A stretch of 64,000 nucleotides of DNA from Microvirga aerilata (GTDB taxonomy: Bacteria > Pseudomonadota > Alphaproteobacteria > Rhizobiales > Beijerinckiaceae), in NCBI RefSeq assembly GCF_016743775.1, contig NZ_JAEQMY010000004.1:62001-126000 (forward strand), given 5' to 3'. How positions within the stretch are numbered: position 1 is the first letter of the stretch; the number at the start of each line of letters is the position of its first letter. The notes below the pieces were generated by a model. It was not told where the DNA came from and ran no database searches. It saw nothing but the letters and a program-made list of their open reading frames with translations. A program made the translations under genes and the position numbers. Shown here one piece after another: positions 11,786 through 20,732 of this stretch.

Positions 11786-13557
11786 CGATTGCTGCCCCAG
11801 GCGCCGAGGCGCGACATGAGCGGGAAGGGCTGAGCCGGCGGCTCGAAGCGCGGCGGCACGCCGAGCAGCGGGGCCACGCGTTCGATGACGTTGCCGGTCA
11901 CAGGGCCTGCGTTCCAGCCGGCCGTCGAGAAGCCATAGGTGCCCTCCACCGCCTGCGGCTCGTCCATGATGGTCAGGAACACGTATTTCGGCTTGTCGGA
12001 CGGCACGATCGCCGTAAAGGTGGTGAAGTTCTTGCTCTTGGCGTAGCGGCCGTTGATCACCTTCTCGGCGGTACCGGTCTTGCCGCCGACGAAGAAGCCG
12101 GCGATGGAGGCGGAGCCTGCAGAACCCTCCGGCGTGGACGCGTTGAGGCGCATGATATAGCGCATGGCCTCACTCGTCTCGGGCTTGAGCACCTGCAGGG
12201 CATTCTGGCGAGCCTCGGCCTCGGTGCGCTTCAGGAAGGTCGGCTTGATCATGACGCCGCCGTTCACCAGGGCGCCAACCGCCGAAAGAGCCTGAAGCGG
12301 CGCAACGGCGAGGCCGTGGCCGAACGCGATGGTGATCGTGTTCAGCTCACCCCAGCGCGGCGGAATGATGGGCAAGGCAGATTCGGGCAATTCCGTCTCG
12401 AGGCGGGACAGCTGACCCATCTTGCGCAGGAACGCCTTGTGGCCTTCCACGCCAATGCCGAGCGCCATGCGGGCCGTGCCGATATTGGACGAGTGCACGA
12501 ACACTTCCGGCGTGGTGAGAACGCGGCGCGTCGGATGGTAATCGCCGATGGTGAAGCGGCCGTAACGCAGGCCGGCCCTCGCGTCGAAGGTCGAGTTGAT
12601 GTTGTACTTGCCGGAGTCGAGCGCCATCGCGACCGTGAGGGCCTTGAAGGTGGAGCCCATCTCGAACACGCCCACATTGATGCGGTTGATCCGGTCCTTG
12701 TCCAGCGCATCGACGGGGTTGTTGGGATCGTAGTCCGGCAGAGACACCAGCGCGATGATCTCGCCCGTGTTCACGTCCAGGATCGCGCCGGCCGTCGCCT
12801 TGGCCTTGAACTTCGCCATGCCTTTCTGGAGCTCGTCACGCAACGCGTGCTGCACCCGCAGGTCGAGGGAGAGCTGAATGGGCTTCAGATCGGCGGCCTG
12901 GATGTTGAAGCCTGCGCCGTTCAGGTCCTGCAGGCCCATGCTGTCGATGTATTTCTCGATGCCAGCGATGCCCACATTGTCCACGTTGGCGAAGCCGAGC
13001 ACGTGGGCGGCCGCCTCGGCATTGGGGTAGACGCGCTTGTTCTCGGGCAGGAAGCCGACGCCCGGAATGCCGAGGCGATGCACCTCCGCCTGCTGGCGCG
13101 GCGTGATCTCGCGCTTCACCCACACGAAGCCCTTCTTGGTGCCGAGCTTGTTGCGCAGATCGGTGGCGTCGAGATCGGGCAGCACCGCCGTCAGGAGCTC
13201 GACCGCCTCGTCCTTGTCGATGATGTTGCGCGGCTCCGCGAACACCGACACCATCTTCACGTCGGTGGCCAGCACATCGCCGTTGCGGTCGATGATGTCG
13301 GGACGCGCGGCGGAGATTTCGGACGAGGCCGCGCGGCGCACCTCGCTCGTGTTCTCGCTGGTGAGGGCCAGGTGAACGAGGCGCCCGCCGATCACGCTGA
13401 AGAGGCCGACGAAGCAGACGGCGGCGAGGCCCACCCGCGACGTGCTCTTGTCGACGCGCAGGCGAAACAGCTCGCGGGCATGCCCGAGGATGCTGCGTTT
13501 CGAAGGGAGGCTCTTGCCCTGCAATGCGGTTCTGGTCTCTTGCAACACGAGGCTCAC
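11782..13557 (-). CDS. ftsI: Septal transpeptidase FtsI (class B PBP)
   Basis: FtsI is the monofunctional division transpeptidase that crosslinks septal peptidoglycan with FtsW. A basic cytoplasmic stretch precedes one membrane anchor (about 43-64), a PBP dimerisation domain (about 80-230) and the transpeptidase domain. Catalytic motifs are STFK at 302-305, SSN at 356-358 and KTGT at 493-496. The 591-residue length is normal. The start is GTG 13557, overlapping the ftsL stop as GTGA. Confidence 0.96.
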   Translation of the reverse strand: MSLVLQETRTALQGKSLPSKRSILGHARELFRLRVDKSTSRVGLAAVCFVGLFSVIGGRLVHLALTSENTSEVRRAASSEISAARPDIIDRNGDVLATDVKMVSVFAEPRNIIDKDEAVELLTAVLPDLDATDLRNKLGTKKGFVWVKREITPRQQAEVHRLGIPGVGFLPENKRVYPNAEAAAHVLGFANVDNVGIAGIEKYIDSMGLQDLNGAGFNIQAADLKPIQLSLDLRVQHALRDELQKGMAKFKAKATAGAILDVNTGEIIALVSLPDYDPNNPVDALDKDRINRINVGVFEMGSTFKALTVAMALDSGKYNINSTFDARAGLRYGRFTIGDYHPTRRVLTTPEVFVHSSNIGTARMALGIGVEGHKAFLRKMGQLSRLETELPESALPIIPPRWGELNTITIAFGHGLAVAPLQALSAVGALVNGGVMIKPTFLKRTEAEARQNALQVLKPETSEAMRYIMRLNASTPEGSAGSASIAGFFVGGKTGTAEKVINGRYAKSKNFTTFTAIVPSDKPKYVFLTIMDEPQAVEGTYGFSTAGWNAGPVTGNVIERVAPLLGVPPRFEPPAQPFPLMSRLGAWGSNR

Positions 13558-13949
13558 CGTTTCGGGGTTTGGGTCGTCGGGGTGCGAACGTCGGACGTCT
13601 TATCCTTCGGAGTCGCGGTGGGCCCGAGGAGACCGAGGGCTTCGAGCTTGCGGCCGATTTCGTCCTCGCGGGAGGGACGGTTCGGCAGGTCGGACAAACG
13701 GGCGAGCTGCTGGATCTTCAAGGCATGAAGATCGAGATGCTTGTCGGCGGCTTCTTGAAGACGGTCAGGGCGGTCGAGATACTGCCACTCCGCCTGCAAG
13801 ACCGCGATGGCCTCGCGCTCGCGCTGCACCTGGGATTTGAGCTTTGCCACCTGCTCGGCGTAGAAGAGCGTGTCGTACTTGATCGAGTAGGCATAGCCCG
13901 CCGACGCGATGAGCACCGAAATGGCGATGATGTGGAGCAGTCGGATCAC
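13554..13949 (-). CDS. ftsL: Cell division protein FtsL
   Basis: This is a 131-residue bitopic protein with an N-terminal membrane segment ([17 protein letters not shown], about 6-23). A heptad-rich stretch (about 28-60, [20 protein letters not shown]) predicts the coiled coil that pairs with FtsB. A proline/threonine-rich tail follows. Sequence conservation in FtsL is poor, so the call rests on position between rsmH and ftsI plus architecture. It starts with GTG 13949 and both junctions are four-base GTGA overlaps. Confidence 0.9.
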   Translation of the reverse strand: MIRLLHIIAISVLIASAGYAYSIKYDTLFYAEQVAKLKSQVQREREAIAVLQAEWQYLDRPDRLQEAADKHLDLHALKIQQLARLSDLPNRPSREDEIGRKLEALGLLGPTATPKDKTSDVRTPTTQTPKR

Positions 13950-14995
13950 CGGCGCCCTCCCCGTTTTTCAGCTGTCTGCGGCAGTTCGGCCAGCATGGTG
14001 ATGGCGCTCAAGGGCTCCTGCGGCGGCGTCTCGGTGCGGGCGCCGGCCCGCAGCTTCGCCGAGCGGGCCCGGGGGTTGCGCGCCATTTCCTGCTCGCTCG
14101 GACCGACAGGTCCCCTGGTCATCGCGTCGAAGGTGGTTTCCGGAGCGGCGGCCGTCGGCAGATGGCGCGAGCCGGTGGCCGCGCGCCCGGTGCGGGCTGC
14201 GAAGAACTGCTTCACGATGCGATCTTCGAGCGAATGGAACGTCACGACCACGAGGCGGCCGCCGGGCTTGAGAATGCGCTCGGCCGCATGCAGCGCGCGC
14301 ACCAGTTCGCCCAGCTCGTCGTTGACGGCGATGCGGAGGCCTTGAAACACGCGGGTTGCCGGATGGATGCCGCCGGGCTCCTGGCGGATCAGCGAGGCCA
14401 CCAGATCGGCAAGCTGCCGCGTGGTCTCGAAGGGCTGACGACGGCGCATCTCGATGATGGCGCGGGCGACCGCGCGGGCGCGGCGCTCCTCGCCATAATG
14501 GTAGAAGATGTCCGCGAGTTCGGCCTCGGAGGATTCGTTGACGAGATCGGCAGCGCTCGGACCGTCCTGCTCCATGCGCATGTCGAGGGGGCCGTCGTTG
14601 CGGAACGAGAAGCCGCGCTCGGCCTGATCGAGCTGCATGGACGACACGCCGATGTCGAGCACCACGCCGTCGACGCTCTCGAAGCCCTGCGAGCGCGCGA
14701 GTTCGTCGAGATCGCCGAAGCGGCCGGGCACGAGCATCAGGCGCTTCTTGAACTTCGCCGCAAGAGAGGCCCCGCCCGCGATCGCATCGGGATCGCGGTC
14801 GATGGCGATCACCCTGTTTTGCGGATGGCCGTCGAGAATGGCGCGCGTGTAGCCGCCGGCGCCGAACGTACCGTCTATGAACGTTCCGCCGCGCTTGACA
14901 TCGAGCGCCGTGCAGACCTCCGCCAGGAGAACAGGAACGTGACGGGTCGGTCCGCCAGCGGCTCCGGCTCCTGGGCCGTCGCCGCGTCCCATCAT
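13946..14995 (-). CDS. rsmH: 16S rRNA (cytosine(1402)-N4)-methyltransferase
   Basis: RsmH (MraW) methylates N4 of C1402 in the 16S rRNA decoding centre using S-adenosylmethionine. The 349-residue protein shows [15 protein letters not shown], the SAM motif [34 protein letters not shown] and [15 protein letters not shown]. The ATG at 14995 overlaps the mraZ stop (ATGA); a second ATG follows at once, so the start could be one codon later. The upstream open frame is only a shadow of mraZ. Confidence 0.96.
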   Translation of the reverse strand: MMGRGDGPGAGAAGGPTRHVPVLLAEVCTALDVKRGGTFIDGTFGAGGYTRAILDGHPQNRVIAIDRDPDAIAGGASLAAKFKKRLMLVPGRFGDLDELARSQGFESVDGVVLDIGVSSMQLDQAERGFSFRNDGPLDMRMEQDGPSAADLVNESSEAELADIFYHYGEERRARAVARAIIEMRRRQPFETTRQLADLVASLIRQEPGGIHPATRVFQGLRIAVNDELGELVRALHAAERILKPGGRLVVVTFHSLEDRIVKQFFAARTGRAATGSRHLPTAAAPETTFDAMTRGPVGPSEQEMARNPRARSAKLRAGARTETPPQEPLSAITMLAELPQTAEKRGGRR

Positions 14996-15489
14996 CGTTC
15001 CCGCACTCCTGGTGAGGTGTTCTGCACTGTACGTGGCTCCATCATTCGGGTTCCCAAAGCTTTCTTCAGGTCTCGGACCTTCGTGCGCGCCTCCTCCAAG
15101 TGCGCACGGAAGCGCTCGGGCTCCCAAATCTGGAACTTGTGACCGAGCCCGACGAACGTCACCGTATCGCCGATCCCGGCATGCACTTTCACTGTATCCG
15201 TCAGGATGACACGCCCCTCCGGATCGACCTTGAGAATCTCGCTGGTTCCGAACAACGCCGTCGACAGCTGATCCCGTTCGTCCGAATAGGGCGACAGCGT
15301 CGACAAGAACGCATCGATCTCGTTCAGAAGCACATTGCCGCCTGCGTCCAGAGCCTGCGCGTCGAGCGCCGGATGTACGTAGAGACCCTCGAATCCATCC
15401 CTGGCCAACACGGCCCGGAAGGATGCGGGGATCGAGACGCGACCCTTCGAATCCAACTTGTTGGTGAAATTGGACACGAAGCGGTTCAT
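14992..15489 (-). CDS. mraZ: Transcriptional regulator MraZ
   Basis: MraZ is an AbrB/SpoVT-like DNA-binding protein, usually oligomeric, that represses its own dcw operon by binding TGGG repeats. The 165-residue product has two tandem MraZ domains: [20 protein letters not shown] plus SIPASFRA at the start, and [19 protein letters not shown] in the second half. It heads the operon, and a matching three-repeat operator lies about 160 nt upstream of its ATG. Confidence 0.95.
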   Translation of the reverse strand: MNRFVSNFTNKLDSKGRVSIPASFRAVLARDGFEGLYVHPALDAQALDAGGNVLLNEIDAFLSTLSPYSDERDQLSTALFGTSEILKVDPEGRVILTDTVKVHAGIGDTVTFVGLGHKFQIWEPERFRAHLEEARTKVRDLKKALGTRMMEPRTVQNTSPGVRER

Positions 15490-15644
15490 TGGCCGCAGCT
15501 CGCAAGCTCCCGATTGTCAGCCCCCCGGCAGATCTTGACGATCCGCCACCCGTTGTCGGTTGAGACGCTACTTTCTGAAGCCGAACGCCAGCATTTCTTG
15601 AGTGCTTGACGCCCCCTTCGGAAGACACCGTCGACGGGATGATT

Positions 15645-15668
15645 TGGGATAACATGGGATAATATGGG
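15645..15668 (+). promoter_or_regulatory. MraZ operator: three TGGG direct repeats
   Basis: TGGG occurs at 15645-15648, 15655-15658 and 15665-15668, exactly 10 nt apart. The sequence therefore reads as TGGG(A/C) units with 5-nt spacers, the spacing known for MraZ sites. The repeats read on the strand opposite to mraZ. They fill the spacer and -10 of the minus-strand promoter, which suits autorepression. Confidence 0.75.
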
Positions 15669-15674
15669 CGTCAA
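15646..15674 (-). promoter_or_regulatory. Sigma-70-like promoter of the dcw operon
   Basis: On the minus strand TTGACG (15674-15669) is separated by 17 nt from TATCCC (15651-15646). A start near 15640 would give an mraZ leader of about 150 nt. The -10 is weak at its 3' end, but the spacing is ideal and the element coincides with the MraZ repeats. Confidence 0.55.
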
Positions 15675-15801
15675 CGGAACGAGGATGGACTGCACGCCTC
15701 TTGGCATGCGTTCCACATGAGACGCATTTACGGTTAATGAATCGTAAGCGGAGCAAAGGTTTGCTCCGCTTTTCGCAAATTTCGGGCCTGTGGAAAGATG
15801 G

Positions 15802-16196
<395 letters not shown>

Positions 16197-16202
16197 GAGG
16201 GG

Positions 16203-16231
16203 ATGTGGTGCCAAAAGAGGCGGTCCGTCAA
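16203..16231 (-). promoter_or_regulatory. Putative rnpB promoter
   Basis: On the minus strand TTGACG (16231-16226) lies 17 nt upstream of CCACAT (16208-16203). The expected start agrees with the rnpB 5' end near 16196. The -35 lies in the loop of a short GGTCC/GGACC hairpin just after the transglycosylase stop, which may itself act as a weak terminator. Confidence 0.4.
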
Positions 16232-16238
16232 GGACCGA

Positions 16239-17024
16239 TTATTCGGCCGCCGCCGTGATCACCTTCACCTTGGCGCAATAGGCCCGCGATGCGCCCGTCA
16301 TAGTCTGGGTGCGGTGGCCGAACTGATAGCGCAGGATGGTGCCGCAGGTGTCGCCGCCGGCGAGCTGGTAGGCCTTGGCCAGATATTTGAGCCCGTAACG
16401 GAGATTGGTCTCCGCATCGAGAAGCCCGGCTGCCGCCCCCTGGTACCCCAGGGACTGGGCCGTGCGGAAGTTGATTTGCGTCAGGCCCATGTTCGGACCG
16501 TTGCGAGCGCCGGCATTGTAGCGGCTCTCGAGACGAACGACCGCGTCGGCGAGTTCATAGGGCAGATCGTTCTCGGAGGCATAGCGCACGATCAGCGGCT
16601 TGAGGGCGCTGGCGCGCACCGCATCGGACAACCGGGCCTTTGTCTTGGTCTCGACCTGAGGCAGGGACAGAGCGGCACTCTGGTCTTCGGTTGTTTCGTC
16701 TTCCGGCTCGGCCGCGGCTTCCCGCACCCTGCTCTCCTCGGTCTCCCGGGGCTTGCCGGCTTCGGCGACAGCCTCCTTCGCCTTTTTCTTGTCCGCTCCC
16801 TTGGCTGTCTTCGCGGAGGCCTTGGGCTCGGGAGCCTCGACCGTCTCCTCCTCGGCGAAAGCCCTCTCGGCCTCGGCCGCTGCCTTCAGGAATTCCTCAG
16901 CCTGGTCCGGCGAGATGACGGCGCCTCCATTTCCTCCCTCGGCCCTGGCCTGCGATGCAACGGCCAACGCGGCCGCACCGAGAGTCGCAATGGCCAAGGT
17001 TCTGAGGAAATGTTGCCAAGTCAT
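16239..17024 (-). CDS. Lytic transglycosylase, SLT domain
   Basis: This is a 261-residue exported protein. A signal peptide (1-28) ends ASQARA before EGG. An Ala/Glu/Lys-rich low-complexity linker (about 45-130) leads to a C-terminal SLT domain with the catalytic Glu166 in RLESRYN and the family motif GLTQINFRTA, then NLRYGLKYLAKAYQLAG. Such enzymes cleave the MurNAc-GlcNAc bond non-hydrolytically in the periplasm. ATG 17024 was chosen because it directly precedes the signal peptide and has GGAG upstream; a TTG 17 codons earlier is unlikely. Confidence 0.88.
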   Translation of the reverse strand: MTWQHFLRTLAIATLGAAALAVASQARAEGGNGGAVISPDQAEEFLKAAAEAERAFAEEETVEAPEPKASAKTAKGADKKKAKEAVAEAGKPRETEESRVREAAAEPEDETTEDQSAALSLPQVETKTKARLSDAVRASALKPLIVRYASENDLPYELADAVVRLESRYNAGARNGPNMGLTQINFRTAQSLGYQGAAAGLLDAETNLRYGLKYLAKAYQLAGGDTCGTILRYQFGHRTQTMTGASRAYCAKVKVITAAAE

Positions 17025-17221
17025 ACCCAAACTCCGGACGGCATTGATCGTGAGGGTGTGGTCGGTGAGGGGCAAATAAGGCGAAGATGTGGCACATCAT
17101 GCCAAAACTATGTTCAGGAGATGTTCAAGCTTGACCATGGAAACTGGCAAATACGGGCTGGCCCGGCCCGTTTTAGCCTGTGGGAAACCACAAGAATTTC
17201 GGCAGCTTATGGGCGCTGCAA

Positions 17222-17246
17222 GGAACTCTTTCTGTTGCCGGGAGTT
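17222..17246 (+). promoter_or_regulatory. Possible EcfG-type general-stress promoter
   Basis: GGAAC at 17222-17226 is followed after 16 nt by AGTT at 17243-17246. The alphaproteobacterial EcfG consensus is GGAAC-N16/17-CGTT, so one core base differs. Transcription would begin about 65 nt before the lipoprotein ATG at 17317. A single match of this kind can arise by chance. Confidence 0.3.
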
Positions 17247-17316
17247 GGCGACAGCGTAAGGTCAAGCTAAGTAGGGCTGGGTAGCCTACAGCCCGCTAGA
17301 TAACAGGGAAGCCTCC

Positions 17317-17595
17317 ATGAAAAAGATCATGACAGCAATTGCCGCCGGTGCTCTCACCCTCTCGATGGCAGCGTGCAACACTCCTGGCGAGCGTGCCGTC
17401 GGCGGCGCTGCTATCGGCGGTCTGGCTGGTGCGGCAATCGGCGGCGCTGCCACCGGCACTGCAGGCGGCGCTCTTGCCGGCGCGGCAATCGGTGGTGCTG
17501 GCGGCGCGATCGTCGGAGCCAGCACGACTCCGCGCGGCCCGGCATGCCCCTATGGCACGTACCAGGACGTGTACGGCAACGTGTACTGCCGCTAA
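17317..17595 (+). CDS. Glycine-zipper lipoprotein, small
   Basis: This 92-residue protein has a lipoprotein signal (MKKIMTAIAAGALTLSMAAC) with the lipobox ending at Cys20. Two glycine/alanine zipper blocks follow (about 29-67, GGAAIGGLAGAAIGG repeats). The C-terminus has two cysteines (GPACPYGTYQDVYGNVYCR) that could form a disulfide. It resembles small osmotically or stress-induced outer-membrane lipoproteins of alphaproteobacteria; the function is unknown. A strong terminator follows directly. Confidence 0.85.
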   Translation: MKKIMTAIAAGALTLSMAACNTPGERAVGGAAIGGLAGAAIGGAATGTAGGALAGAAIGGAGGAIVGASTTPRGPACPYGTYQDVYGNVYCR

Positions 17596-17619
17596 TCACG
17601 CATCCAGGATCGAATATCG

Positions 17620-17651
17620 GGGGCCGAGGCGATCTCGGCCCCTTTTCTTTT
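17620..17651 (+). terminator. Rho-independent terminator of the lipoprotein gene
   Basis: GGGGCCGAG (17620-17628) pairs with CTCGGCCCC (17634-17642) around a 5-nt loop, followed by TTTTCTTTT. The stem starts 25 nt after the stop codon. Confidence 0.85.
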
Positions 17652-17678
17652 GCCCTCATCTTTTCTTTTGCCCTCACT
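17643..17678 (+). repeat. Tandem 18-bp duplication over a terminator T-tract
   Basis: TTTTCTTTTGCCCTCA occurs at 17643-17658 and again at 17661-17676, a two-copy tandem repeat with an 18-nt period. The first copy is the T-tract of the terminator. It probably arose by slippage. Confidence 0.8.
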
Positions 17679-17700
17679 TGGGCTTACCACTGTATCCAAG

Positions 17701-18426
17701 ATGATTCAGTCGATTTGGGGAAAGCTGGGCGGTGCCGGCTTAGGGTTGGCGCTGGGGGGGCCGATTGGGGCTCTCCTGGGCGGCGTCGCAGGCCACATGC
17801 TCGTCGATCGGGAGGGCTCTCTTTTCGGAAAGCCGCCGCGCGACATCGTTTTCACGATGGGCCTCGTGGCCCTGGCGGCCAAGATGGCGAAGGCCGACGG
17901 CGTCGTCGTCGATATCGAGATCGAGGCGTTCGAACGGATCGTCGAGGTTCCGGACACCGAGCACGATCGGGTCGAGCGCCTGTTCAGGCTCGCCATGCAG
18001 ACCTCCGACGGCTTCGAGTCCTACGCCGGGCAGCTCGCCGAGGAGTTCAAGGAGGAGCCTGCGCTCCTGGAGGATGTGCTCGACGGCCTGTTTCACATCG
18101 CCAAGGCCGACGCGGCGATCCATGAGGCCGAGTATGCCTACCTCAAGGAAGTGGCGGCGATCTTCGCCTTCTCTGACATGGATTTCGAGCGCATCGCCGC
18201 CCGCCATGTGCAACGCGCCGACGACCCCTATCTCATCATCAAGGCCGAGCGCGGGATGAGCGACGACGAGCTGAAACGGCATTACCGCAAGCTCGTGGCC
18301 GAGAACCACCCCGACCGGGAAATCGCCCGCGGCCTGCCGCCCGAGGCGGTCAAGATCGCGACCGAGCGTCTCGCGGCCATCAATGCGGCGTGGGAACAGA
18401 TCGCAACCGAGAGGGGCATCAGGTAG
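17701..18426 (+). CDS. TerB-like/DnaJ-domain protein
   Basis: This is a 241-residue protein. It begins with a glycine-rich hydrophobic segment (about 7-32, GAGLGLALGGPIGALLGG) that may anchor or associate with the membrane. A TerB/DjlA-like helical domain (about 50-170) follows, with repeated KADGVV and KADAAIHEAE acidic motifs, and then a J domain whose HPD appears in AENHPDREIA. J domains stimulate DnaK ATPase, so a membrane-linked DjlA-type co-chaperone role is inferred. The start is ATG 17701. It ends 4 nt before the next gene, suggesting co-transcription. Confidence 0.85.
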   Translation: MIQSIWGKLGGAGLGLALGGPIGALLGGVAGHMLVDREGSLFGKPPRDIVFTMGLVALAAKMAKADGVVVDIEIEAFERIVEVPDTEHDRVERLFRLAMQTSDGFESYAGQLAEEFKEEPALLEDVLDGLFHIAKADAAIHEAEYAYLKEVAAIFAFSDMDFERIAARHVQRADDPYLIIKAERGMSDDELKRHYRKLVAENHPDREIARGLPPEAVKIATERLAAINAAWEQIATERGIR

Positions 18427-18430
18427 CCGC

Positions 18431-19198
18431 ATGAGCGCCCTGTCCCCTGAAAGCCCGGTTGCCGCCAAGGTGTTTCCGTCGCCCAATCATGGGGAGCGAA
18501 AGGACGGCCAGCGCCCGAGCATGCTCGTCCTTCACTACACCGGCATGCCCAACGAGGGCGAAGCGCTCCAGTGGCTCTGCAACCCGATCTCCCAGGTGTC
18601 GGCCCACTACTTCGTGTTCGGCGACGGGCGCGTTCTCCAGCTCGTGCCGGAGTCCCGGCGGGCCTGGCATGCGGGCATGTCGTTCTGGGAGGGGGAGTCC
18701 GATATCAACTCCTGCTCCATCGGCATTGAGATCGCCAATCCCGGCCATCCGGGAGGCCTGCCGCCCTTTCCGGACGAACAGATCGAGAGCGTTGCGGCGC
18801 TGGCCAGGGACATCGTCGCCCGCTGGCGCATCCCGGCGACCCGCGTGCTCGGCCATTCGGACGTGGCGCCCGGCCGCAAGGTCGATCCGGGCGAGCTCTT
18901 TCCCTGGCACAAGCTGCACCAGGCGGGCGTCGGCCACTGGGTTTCGCCTGCGGTCACCAGCGACGGGCGCTTCTTCTCCCGGGGCGACCAGGGCATGCCC
19001 ATCGAGGCGCTCCAGGCGATGCTCGCCATGTACGGCTACGGCGTGAAGATCAGCGGCACCTTCGACGAGGATACGGAAAAGGTGGTCGCCGCGTTCCAGC
19101 GCCATTTCAGGCCCGAGCGCGTCGACGGGGTGGCGGATGCCTCCACGATCATGACTCTGCGCAACCTGATCGCCGCACGGCCAACAACCGCCGCATGA
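18431..19198 (+). CDS. N-acetylmuramoyl-L-alanine amidase (Amidase_2 plus PG-binding)
   Basis: This 255-residue zinc amidase cleaves the MurNAc-L-Ala bond. Residues about 25-170 form the Amidase_2 domain, with zinc-ligand candidates His35 (LHYTGMP), RRAWHAGMS and GHSDVAPGRKVDPG. Residues about 185-250 form a PG_binding_1 domain (GTFDEDTEKVVAAFQRHF). It resembles AmiD/AmpD, which recycle anhydro-muropeptides. No signal peptide is evident after ATG 18431, so a cytoplasmic AmpD-like role is possible, though the cell-wall-binding domain would favour export. Confidence 0.88.
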   Translation: MSALSPESPVAAKVFPSPNHGERKDGQRPSMLVLHYTGMPNEGEALQWLCNPISQVSAHYFVFGDGRVLQLVPESRRAWHAGMSFWEGESDINSCSIGIEIANPGHPGGLPPFPDEQIESVAALARDIVARWRIPATRVLGHSDVAPGRKVDPGELFPWHKLHQAGVGHWVSPAVTSDGRFFSRGDQGMPIEALQAMLAMYGYGVKISGTFDEDTEKVVAAFQRHFRPERVDGVADASTIMTLRNLIAARPTTAA

Positions 19199-19279
19199 CA
19201 AAGAGTTAACTCGAAACACTCCGGCAAATAGGCCACAATCGACGCTCATAGACAGGCTTGTCTGGAAGAGGGCTGTTCG

Positions 19280-20719
19280 TTGCGTCGCGCTTGGTTGTGG
19301 TTGATCGGTATCCTGCTCGTGGCCGGGGTCGCCGGCTACGTCCTGTGGAAGCCTACAGGCAGCAATGCGTCGGATCAGGCCTATCGCCTCGGCACGGTGG
19401 ATCGCGGCTCCATCACGGCGAGCGTACGGGCGACCGGAACCCTCAATCCGGTGACCACGGTTCTGGTGGGCTCACAGCTCTCCGGCCAGGTGGTCGAGAT
19501 CCTGGCGGACTACAACACGCCCGTGACGCAGGGCCAGGTGGTGGCCCGCATCTATTCCGAGCAGATCAAGTCGCGCCGGGACGCGGCGCTCGCGGACCTT
19601 GCCCAGGCCAGGGCAGACCTCGACACCAAGCGGGCCCAGATCGACAAGGCGCGCTCGGCCCTGCAGCGCTCAGAGGCACAGGCCGACGATCTGGTGGCGC
19701 AGCGCAACCGGACGCAGGCGCAGCTTGACGAGGCGCAGCGCAATTTCGAGCGGCAGACGGAGCTGACCGCCCGCGCCGTGGGAACCCAGACGGCCCTTGA
19801 GCAGGCCAGAACGCAGGTGCAGATCCAGACCGCGAACCTCGCCTCGGCGCAGGCGCAGATCGCCTCGAACCGCGCGGAGCTGGAGGGCCTCAAGGCCGAC
19901 CTCGCCCTGGCGGAGGCCGGCGTCAAATCCGCTGAGGCCATCATCCTGCAGCGCCAGGCCAAGCTGCGCGACATCGAGATCGACCTGGCCCGCACCGAGG
20001 TGAAGTCTCCTGTGGACGGCGTCGTCATCAAGCGTGAGGTTGAACTCGGCCAGACCGTTGCCGCTTCGCTTTCGGCCCCAACTCTCTTCACCATCGCCCA
20101 GGACCTGAGCCAGATCGACATCTACGCCAATATCGACGAGGCGGATGTCGGCCGCCTGAAGGAAGGCCAAAAGGTAAGCTTCACCGTCAACGCCTATCCC
20201 AACCGCACCTTCGAGGGCAGCGTGCGCATGGTGCGCCTTTCCGCGCAGACGGTGCAGAACGTGGTCACCTACACGGCCGTCATCGGGGTCAGGAACCGGG
20301 ATCAATCGCTCCTGCCCGGCATGACGGCCAACCTCCAGATCGTCACCGACGAGCGCGAGGACGTGCTGCGCATCCCCAACGCAGCCCTGCGGTTCCGGCC
20401 GGCGATTGCCGTGGCCGGGGGCGGGGACGGAACCGCCGCACCGGAGGGCGAGCCTTCCAGGCGGCGGCAGCGCAGCCAGGCGGACCGGGCGAGCGTCGAG
20501 GAAGGAACCGGTGCACGCATTTATCGACCTGGCCCCGACGGCAGTCCGCAGCCCGTGCCGGTCCGCCTAGGGGTGACGGACGGAGCCTATACGGAGATCG
20601 TTCGCGGGCAGGTTCAGGAGGGCGCTGCGGTGATCGTCGGCGCCTCGCGTGCAGGCGCGACGGAAGACGCGGCAGGAGCGCCCGGCACTCGTCGCCCGCG
20701 CCCGCCGCGGATGTTCTAG
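19280..20719 (+). CDS. MacA-like periplasmic adaptor of an ABC exporter
   Basis: This is a 479-residue HlyD/MacA-family membrane fusion protein. An N-terminal anchor (about 4-22) precedes a biotinyl-lipoyl-like half ([21 protein letters not shown]), a long Ala/Gln-rich coiled-coil hairpin (about 100-240), the returning lipoyl half ([18 protein letters not shown]) and beta-barrel domains. A charged Arg/Gly-rich insert lies at about 380-415. The start appears to be TTG 19280 with a GAAGAGGG ribosome-binding site; no ATG fits. It links the MacB-type pump encoded next to an outer-membrane channel, which is not encoded nearby. Confidence 0.88.
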   Translation: MRRAWLWLIGILLVAGVAGYVLWKPTGSNASDQAYRLGTVDRGSITASVRATGTLNPVTTVLVGSQLSGQVVEILADYNTPVTQGQVVARIYSEQIKSRRDAALADLAQARADLDTKRAQIDKARSALQRSEAQADDLVAQRNRTQAQLDEAQRNFERQTELTARAVGTQTALEQARTQVQIQTANLASAQAQIASNRAELEGLKADLALAEAGVKSAEAIILQRQAKLRDIEIDLARTEVKSPVDGVVIKREVELGQTVAASLSAPTLFTIAQDLSQIDIYANIDEADVGRLKEGQKVSFTVNAYPNRTFEGSVRMVRLSAQTVQNVVTYTAVIGVRNRDQSLLPGMTANLQIVTDEREDVLRIPNAALRFRPAIAVAGGGDGTAAPEGEPSRRRQRSQADRASVEEGTGARIYRPGPDGSPQPVPVRLGVTDGAYTEIVRGQVQEGAAVIVGASRAGATEDAAGAPGTRRPRPPRMF

Positions 20720-20732
20720 GGGGAGCCGCGCC

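Larger units (their letters stand above)
15490..15801 (-). other. Promoter/leader region of the dcw operon
   Basis: This gene-free stretch separates mraZ from rnpB. It holds the promoter and MraZ operator described separately at 15645-15674, followed on the minus strand by a leader of about 150 nt. A small open frame through the region (about 15486-15716, minus) has no Shine-Dalgarno or family resemblance and I do not call it a gene. No second promoter or riboswitch was recognised. Confidence 0.6.

Noticed and set aside
11482-13728. Long plus-strand frame opposite ftsI
   Set aside because: High-GC antisense frame rich in Arg/Gly/His. The minus-strand frame encodes FtsI with all catalytic motifs.
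15486-15716. Small minus-strand frame upstream of mraZ
   Set aside because: It runs through the promoter and operator, and has no ribosome-binding site or similarity.
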